This document shows, piece by piece, positions 27,257-36,200 of a stretch of DNA of 40,471 nt (its first letter is position 1; the number at the start of each line of letters is the position of its first letter). The notes under the pieces were generated by a model. It had not been told where the DNA came from. It searched no databases and saw nothing but the letters and a program-made list of their open reading frames with translations. The position numbers were made by a program, and so were the translations under genes. This DNA comes from Saccoglossus kowalevskii (lineage: Eukaryota > Hemichordata > Enteropneusta > Harrimaniidae), in NCBI RefSeq assembly GCF_000003605.2, contig NW_003141809.1, positions 200,645-241,115 of the forward strand. Reading direction: 5' to 3'.

Positions 27257-30200
27257 GAATTGGTTATGTATATAGCTTACATTATATCTGGGTTATGGTA
27301 TGAGACTGCTTTACATTGCAGCTACATATACCAACATGACTGCCAACTAGAACTTGATTTATTGAATTTTTGTTGTTCTTGTAATCTGTATTACATTGCA
27401 ACAATTTTCACCTTTTCAAAATTGAAATTAAATATTACAATAATCATAGAATAAAGTAAAAAACAAAATTTAGAATTTTCACCGAAATATCGCCAGAGGG
27501 ATGGTCAGGAGAACTACCATAAACAAGTTGTCAATTTTGTAAGAGAAATTCCTAAGTCAGAGAAAATCTAGTTGGGATATACTGGAATAAGCAGTACCGG
27601 TAACTTTGAAAAATTTAGATGGTTTTAAATGTAATGGTCACCAGAAAGTTCCATTATAAAGTACTGTAGAATACTTTATTTTCGCTTGGAATTTATTTTC
27701 GCTATTTTTGCTGAAGGGATGATTCCGTGAAAATAAAATCCAGCGAATATACTTTTTTCCTATATTTTACAATAAACTCATCAGAAATCAGTGAAAATAA
27801 ATTCCATACAAAATGCCCAAAAAGCCTTTTCAGCGAAAATTAATTCCAGCTAAAATAAAGTATTACACACTATTAAGTTTGTTGTATTAGTATGAAGATA
27901 CTGCAAAGTATACATGAAGACAGTACGGCAGGAGTAATGACCGACACTTAGCGGATGTTGATGCAACAGTGTACTGTCTGAGTGCATACTTTGCAGTATC
28001 CTCGTAATAGCCTTATTATTATACATCTTTTCCTCCCAAGGATACATCATGGAAATGCCGAAATCCAAAACGTTTAGAACAGGCTTAGCAAACTTCTTTG
28101 TGTGGGTCCGGTCAAGCCCTGAGGGCAGCCATGTTTCTTTTTATTATTCTCAATCCAACCACTTGGTGTGGAAAGCCCAGAACTGAGCAAAATGATGAAA
28201 ACTATTGGAACTTTTGTTTTTGTTTTTAAAAACATCTACCATCTTAGAAATAACATGTAATTGTTACATATTTTGTAAATCGCATTTCCTAAGGTAATAT
28301 TTTTCAAAAAGCCATGGTGAAACAGTGACAGATCTAAATTAGAATTACAAATAAAAAAATAATTTGTATTTTTTTTTAGTTATCTCATCTATAATGAGTT
28401 CACTCAAATTATCCAATTGTTCTTTTATGATAATGCCTTTTAGAGCCTCCCTGTGTGCATATGTACTTGTACAACTTGAAAACGACAAGACAAATAACCG
28501 CATTGCTCCAGTAGACTGAATGCAAGCAATTCGACTCTATACAAATAAAAGTAAGCTTCTCGGAGGTAATGAGATGCCAGACTCCAATACCTATAGTATG
28601 CTTCCTGTGTAAATGCCTTGCATGCACAGAAACAATAAATTTGGATTGTTACCATGGTAACCTACACATAGCACCTGTGGCCTGTTACCAGGAAGGCAGG
28701 CTTAGTTACCTGTATACGACCACCTGCTTTAGCTATTACTCGTAAAATGACGATATTGATATCAGCAGGAAGCTACTCTTGAATAAAGTCTAGAATAATC
28801 ATATATGATAAGTGAGATGAGGGGTCCTATTTCAAATTTACAGCCACTTAGGGATTTCACTCATTTCCTTTTATAGCCTTGACAGAAATTTTGGAAATTT
28901 TAAAACATATTTGTTGTATTAACTGGCGGTGGTTGTCACTCCACATCTTGCTTGATATGGATCCTTATATGACTCAAAAGACATAATTAGGGATACTAGA
29001 ACTTATTTCCATGGAAACAATGACTTTGTGATTACCCTGTGGCTTTCCTAAAGATTATCACTTTCTCTAAAACTTGTGAAATGTTTATGAGCTACGAAAC
29101 CGGTCTTGTGCAGTTGCAGTGTCATGGATAGCCGAGAAATTTGAAATAATTTTTTTTTTTTTGTAGAATTCTTGTAGAATACTGACAACTTTAAATTACT
29201 CATGACACTGCACTACACTATAACACTACATGTTGTAACATGCGCTGACACGTTGTTTAATGATGAGGCTGATTTGCGTCACAGTTTTTTGATTTATCAT
29301 CATAAGAACAAGACAATGACAAACTTAGGGCGTTTTTTTTTCTCCTTTTGTCATTGACAAACAAACTCATCAGACTTCCCCCACACACACATCAAGGACT
29401 TATCGTCATTCAGTCAGTACACTTCTAACTTCCAGATTGTCACTAATTTTAAGAGAGCTGAATAAAATGGAACAGAACTCCATGATAATTTAAAGTATTT
29501 GCTCTTATTAGTAGAGAAGCATAAAAGCTGAAAATGCTGGTTGGGATTTTTTTNNNNNNNNNNNNNNNNNNNNNNNNNNNNNNNNNNNNNNNNNNNNNNN
29601 NNNAATATTAGGCTTTTACTAAGGATTTATAAGGAAATGCAAGTAGTTATCCATATACATGTTTTTCATTTCAACAAATACTTTTTTCATCGACTACTAA
29701 AAAACAGACTATTTTCTTTACGATGTATGTTATTATTATTTTTATTATACAGTAACAAATGTATAAACATACATGTATGGAATGAAGATCTATTACCTGT
29801 TAGCTCAGTGTGCATGTCAGTCAAGCTTACTGTATTTCTAGCCACTATGGTGTCACAGAATCCAGTTCACATACAAAATATGGTTAGTGTGGATCACTAT
29901 CCATGTATCGATCTCTGTTTTTTCTGTGCAGTTTTTTCATCTATTGTTTAGTTGAAATTTGAAACGAGGATTGTTCTGGCACGTTTTCGTGCTGATGCAT
30001 TTGTCTGTGCACTTCTGTTCTACTGACACGCAGCAGTCGATTTAATACTTGGCACCAAGACAAGAGGTGATAGAGTTACCCATGCACAGTATTTTGTTTA
30101 CAATTTTGTTTAAGTTGACCATTTGAGTTTTTTTAAATACACAATACAAGTTATAGGTATACAGCTTTGTTTGTTCAAAATGATCATTTGATTTTTTTGT

Positions 30201-33200
30201 AAATACACCTTTCAAGTTATCACTTAGGATCTACATACGGCTTTGTTTGTTCAAAATGATCATTTGATTTTTTTTATAATACATAATTCAAGTTATCAGT
30301 ATACGACTTTGTTTGTTCAAAATAGACATTTGATTTTTTTTATAATACATAATTCAAGTTATCAGTATATGGCTTTGTTTGTTCAAAATGATCATTTGAT
30401 TTTTTTTATTATATACAATTCAAGTTATCAGCATAAGGCTGATTATTTTTTTAATACACAATTTAAGCTCTGTTTATCACACTAGTTCATTACATTTTGA
30501 TGAGATCAGGAGATTCTTTTTTTAATTCATTTTAAGACCATAATCAGTAAGAGGATTAGGATGCCTGTCTGTGAAATAAATTTGAATAATTCTGACATAT
30601 TTTGGTTTATTAACCTTTTCACCACCAGGCCCAAAACTGAAAATTGACTCAAATCTTGTCTGTTGGCTCCAAAATTGGGGTTCATTTCCAGAAATATTGA
30701 AGAATATAAGAAAAAAGTGCAGAAAAAGTCTGGTGGTGAAATGGTTAAATTAAATTATGAAAATATGTAACTGGTAGAGGATTTAAACTGAAGTTGAGTG
30801 AACTGTCATGAGATAATTACAAAAACAAAAGATAAACACATACTGATGCAAACCAGTAAGACCGAAAGGAACTCTTTGTTCATTTCAGGTTGTTTTTTTC
30901 TAGTGTCTTATTTGTTGTGAGTGGATTACAAACGTGTATGTGCTTTGCCCTTTTTGAATAGGGCAATCACCTCACTCATTTCTCTTTACAAAACCTTTCC
31001 AACTGCACATTAGCTATGTTCACATTATTGGATCTAGGCCTGTGCCAACATTTGTAATCCTTGGATGTGGGACCCACTCGGTTTGTGCCAAAATCAGCCC
31101 TTCATAGACAATACCTCAAAGTATGCACAAAGACAGTACAGTGGCAGTGGCATGCAATGGAGGTCGATGCGCTGCGCATTGTCTGAGGTATTTCCGTAAT
31201 AACCTTATTATTATACATCTTTTCCTTCTTAGGATACACCATGGGGTTGGGGGGGTTTTGTGATTGGTTGTTGACAAATGCTGAACAGGCCACGCCTCCA
31301 ACTGTGCCGTGCGTTCGGGCAAACCGTTAGGAATTCCTAAATGGAGTAAATTTGTGTAGTTTTCTTGATTTATTCTGCAGATATCGGTAAAATGTAGGTA
31401 GGGCTTTGGCGAAATTTGAAGAAGCAACTAATATTCTTCAACCTGGTATTTTTTTTATATTTTATTTTTCATTCTTTTCGTCTGTTTTTTCGAGTTTAAG
31501 AAATGTGAGCTGGATGGTGCCTTCATCCCTTGTCTATTTCTTACACTAGATACCAGCCAGCAGCGCATTTTCCAGTCAGCGAAATAAGCAAAATTAAAAC
31601 CCAGTGAATAATTAACCCTTTTACAGTATGTTCCATTAAGTCTGATTTTAATACTACAATACACTTCAATATCACAATAGAAACCTAAGACACTTATGTA
31701 ACTAAATGATCTACAGAAATGCCTTGACAGAACCACACAAAGACAGATGTATTAATTTCTTTCCATAGAAATACAATACAATGGATGGTTACAAAAAAAT
31801 TGATAATCCAAAACATACCGGTAGTTGTATGTACATCATTAGAACAGATCAAATCAAAGGGATCAACAAAATAATATTGTATTTTATTCTGCATTTCAAA
31901 AAACCAATAAGTTTAAAAACATACACAAATAAATAATCAAATATCAATAAAACTTGCAATATGTAAAACTCATATATATTTTTCCCTCAGTTAAAATATT
32001 TGATCATATCTCAAAATTATGTTTGATAATCTAATGGTGAAAAAGTTTGGTATGGGTATATGGATGTAGTTGCATTATCAGAGAATTATGATGACAATTT
32101 TATATGAAATTTTTTTTAATATTGTCCTGTTTTTTTCTCCAAAAAGAATGTCTTACTGTAATACTGATAATTATTACCAATAAATAATTTGTAAAAGTTT
32201 AATTAAATAAATTTTATTTCTAATGTTTATTTCAAATGCATTTATTGTTTTTTTTATTAGGTCAGGAATTAATCTCAAATGTGTTTAGAGAATATTGTTA
32301 TGTAGTGTACAATATAAATAATTCAGTCTCTCTGTGTACTTTATTTCACGTCATACAGTAAATGGGAGGGATCACAGTACATACAGTGCATAGCCAGTGG
32401 CCATTAGTAATTGTGACAGGGTTGAGTGACCAAAGTGGAAAGGGTCTACATTTTCTTTTTCAAATCAAATCACTTAAAATGAAGATGTAGTAGGGAAAGT
32501 TCATTCCAGTCACGTCCTATTGTTATGGAGCAGATTGGTACGTGGACAGGTGTGGTGGCCTTTTATTGTTATTTACGTGATAGAAGGAGAATTTCCTTTG
32601 CAGACGAAGATCAATCAAATTATTATACCTAAGCTTCCAAGTGACTTTAGTGTTTGGTTAATCTGTCTGATCTAGCATATAATCTGGATTAAGGTTTTAA
32701 TGTAATCTGTGAAAACTATGGTGTATTAAAAAATCACATATTAAAGACATCATGCAACATGTGTGTATAAAACAAACAATGTATGATATAGGCGTTGCAT
32801 GCATTGCACCGAACCATTATCATACATGATCGCCACAGAGCAGTGAAAGGGTGGCAATTTGGAGGGAGGGCAAGGGGGGTAGCTGGTAGAGTTTTACGGG
32901 AAATAAAAAGGGCTTTTTACAATTTACAAGGAAAAAAAAGACGTTTTTACAGTTTACAATGAAAATTGAATTTTGCAGTGAGTTGTGTCATCTAGTGGTT
33001 TTACAGTTTCGAAAATGTAATTTCCCTGGATTATTCTTTACGACTTTTTTTATTTGGATATAAATTCTTGTACGTACCAAGAAAAATGACACAGTTTACA
33101 AAAAAACAAACAAAAACGAACAAAAAAATATTGCAATTATGTTGAATGAAAATAACCCTTGCCCCCCCCCCCCCTCAATTTGGGTTTAGAACTTTGAAGC

Positions 33201-36200
33201 GAAAATCCACCATATTTTTCAACAACAATTTCAATTTTAAATTCTGATCTTCAGAAACATAAGCCACTAAAATTATGAATACACTGAATTATTGACTGCA
33301 ATTGACTTTAATAATTCACGGCTGAAGTTACATGTGCAATTTACTTGCATAGCAGGGACGTGTAGTAACTTGAGAAATACCAACACAAACATTGGTATGC
33401 GCCTAAATAAACCATGACAACAATATACATCAAACAAAATGTTATTTATTTTTATTTGTCACATATGTTCTAGCTGTTTCAATTATTGACTTCCAACAAT
33501 TGTACAATTACAGATTGGTAATTCATTTCAAATAGTTTCCATGCATGACTGCCAATACCTGATCCAGGTAATTCATACCCCGATGAAATTGAACACAATA
33601 ATAAATGAACCCTTTCCCAGCCTTTCTAGGATCTTAATCTTTCATCCGTGTTTAAAATGTTTATTCAATATCAACTTTATACATGCTACATGCACATATG
33701 AAAACTTGTTATCGTTTCTATGGTGATTATTGCCTTATATAGTATTCTGTCAATTTCAGCAGTGTTGTCTATCATTTATAATAGTATATTGATCATTAGA
33801 TTTTAAAATAATAGCTGATCTTACCAATACACCTACAAGTGAAAATGTGAACCCCCACAATTAATTCCCCTCACCCCCATGGTCAATAAGGATGTAGATT
33901 TCTCTACGTGTCAAAGTGGTTCCAAGATGGCCGAATTAACCAAATACAAGTGAACAACAGGTGTCTTGCAAATATGCTACTGTAAACACGGTTACATCCA
34001 GTAACCGGCTGTAACTGAATAGCAGCTTATCGTACTACACTATTACAAGATTAGACGGCAAACATTGGTATTTTTGAGAGCGGGATGACATGACGGCCGT
34101 ATTAACACATACAGATACATAGAAAGTAATAGCCTATCCCTGTGCAACTCCATAACCATCAAGAAATGTAGATCACATGATGGTCCATCAAAAAGTAGGA
34201 CAAATCCCAAAGGGGTTGGTGGTATATGAGACAGCCGGTCAGTCAGCTTATCTCTACATCTGTTAACATTGGCAGTTGAAAGCAAACACATCCATTTATC
34301 ATACCTAAATGCCTCAATATTGAGCCGTCTCATGGTCATTGTCAATCTATAACAATTGGTAGCACACAAAACAACAATTGCAAACTTTGGAAGAATGGAG
34401 GTCATTCTTACGATAATGGTAATTCTGTACCACAGCAACAGGTCTCACTCCAAGTAATTACAAGTGTTCCTGGCATGGTGCCAACAAATACCAATGTAGT
34501 TACCAATCTTTTTAATTAAAGCGTATGGGAAGAAGTCAGATGAAGTTAAACTCTCGTTAGTGAAAGCGTCTCACTGTGAAATTGATTACTGAACTGTAGC
34601 CTCGTGAACACAGCATGGTGTGGCGGATTAGACGCAATGATGCATTTCACGAATAATAGATGTATAACTACAACAAGAGACTATAGTGACAACATGCAAC
34701 TTGACTGAATCTATATATGAAATTTTGTTTTCATCAATTGTATGCTAATTTTAAAATGACAATGTATGCACTTTGGCAAACTGTTTTTTTTATTACTGCA
34801 GCATTCGGTTAATAAAGTTATGAAGATGTTCTCTTAGCCCATGTTAAATTTTTCGTGTCCTTTACACCAACATAATGAAACAGCAGGTGTACACACTATG
34901 TTGGTATAAAGCGTGTTTAAAATAGTGTTGCTAAAATCCTTTTGGAAGAGGGAACGGGCTGTACTATTATGTAAGACTTGTCTGCATCAAACAAACGTGG
35001 AAATGAAGCATGACCTAAAAGTCGCAAAAATGCATCCCTTTTTAAGCAGGTGTTAGTTTGTACATAACTGTAGAGTACATGCCATGCTCAACTATCTGTT
35101 TGAGTTTTCAAGTAGAAATATTTGCCAAAAATACACTACAGAATCGATGATATTGAGATGAATTGAATATAGGTCCACTCATGATTTTTAAAAAGCAATA
35201 GGGCTCATAGTTTTTAAGAAGAAGTCAAAAAATATATTCTATTTTTAACAACAATGTTTGCTAAAAATTGAGAATTAATGAAATCATCCCATCAGCAAAT
35301 TTGATAGAGGTTCCTATATATCAAGTATCAAAGCAATCAGACAGGTAGTTTTCTAGAAGAATTAAGCATATCAAAAGTTGATGCAGAAGAGGGACAGACA
35401 ATCTGCTTTCTTCTATATAGTCACATATCAATGAAAGCGGTGTTTTAAACTCAAAATTTGAAAAAATACAGAAAATTTTAATAAAATTTAAAAGAGAAGA
35501 AATGAGAAACAACCAAGCGTTGCTGTCATATATACGCCTTGAAAGACAGTACGTGGCGACAAGTATAAAATGTGTCACAACATTTTTTTTTATATTCTCT
35601 CAAAAATTATGATCAAGACCAATTATGCCTATTTGGTTCAAAACAAAAAAAAACAAAACATAAAATAAAATACGCGAAATGTTGACCAAAATTTAATCTC
35701 TGTAATAAAATAAAATCCATGGAAAAGAGTTTGTTTTAAAAACAACTTTTAGGTAATTATATATAACTTTTGTTTAACCACATACAGTTTTTACAGATTC
35801 TCTCTTCTGTGTCATTTTTCAAAATACATTTCTCTATAAAAATACAGAACTTTAATAGAAGCAATATTTTACTTATATTTCATTTATTTTATTATTTATA
35901 TTCCTACAAGTTTCTTTTATTGGAAAATGATGACAAATCAATGTATATTACAATACAAACTTGTCAATTAAATTTCTTATAACCTAGATTAGTTAAAAGC
36001 CAAGTGTTGTGAAAGACACATTAGTCTCTGAGTAGTATTGCACAGTTTAACAAACAGCTTTCAGAAATTGAATTACACTCGACCCAAATAAATGGTTGCA
36101 TAGTATAGAGTGGTTGCTATGGAAACTATCATCAGTTTTTATCGAGGTGTAATCACAGTCACTAACCTAAGCTGCAAACTACTATATTTATTGTAAAAAC

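Noticed and set aside
27894-28003. microRNA precursor
   Set aside because: The hairpin shape fits, but a second dispersed copy nearby and the shared flanks point to a foldback transposon.
30243-30485. 80-codon repetitive frame
   Set aside because: It is generated by a 66-bp satellite whose length is divisible by three, with no start context or conservation.
34043-34438. 131-codon open frame on the minus strand in intron 1
   Set aside because: It is the longest gap-free frame in the window but has no recognisable domain, no heptads and scattered hydrophobic/Cys residues. A frame of this length is within what AT-rich DNA of this size can give by chance.
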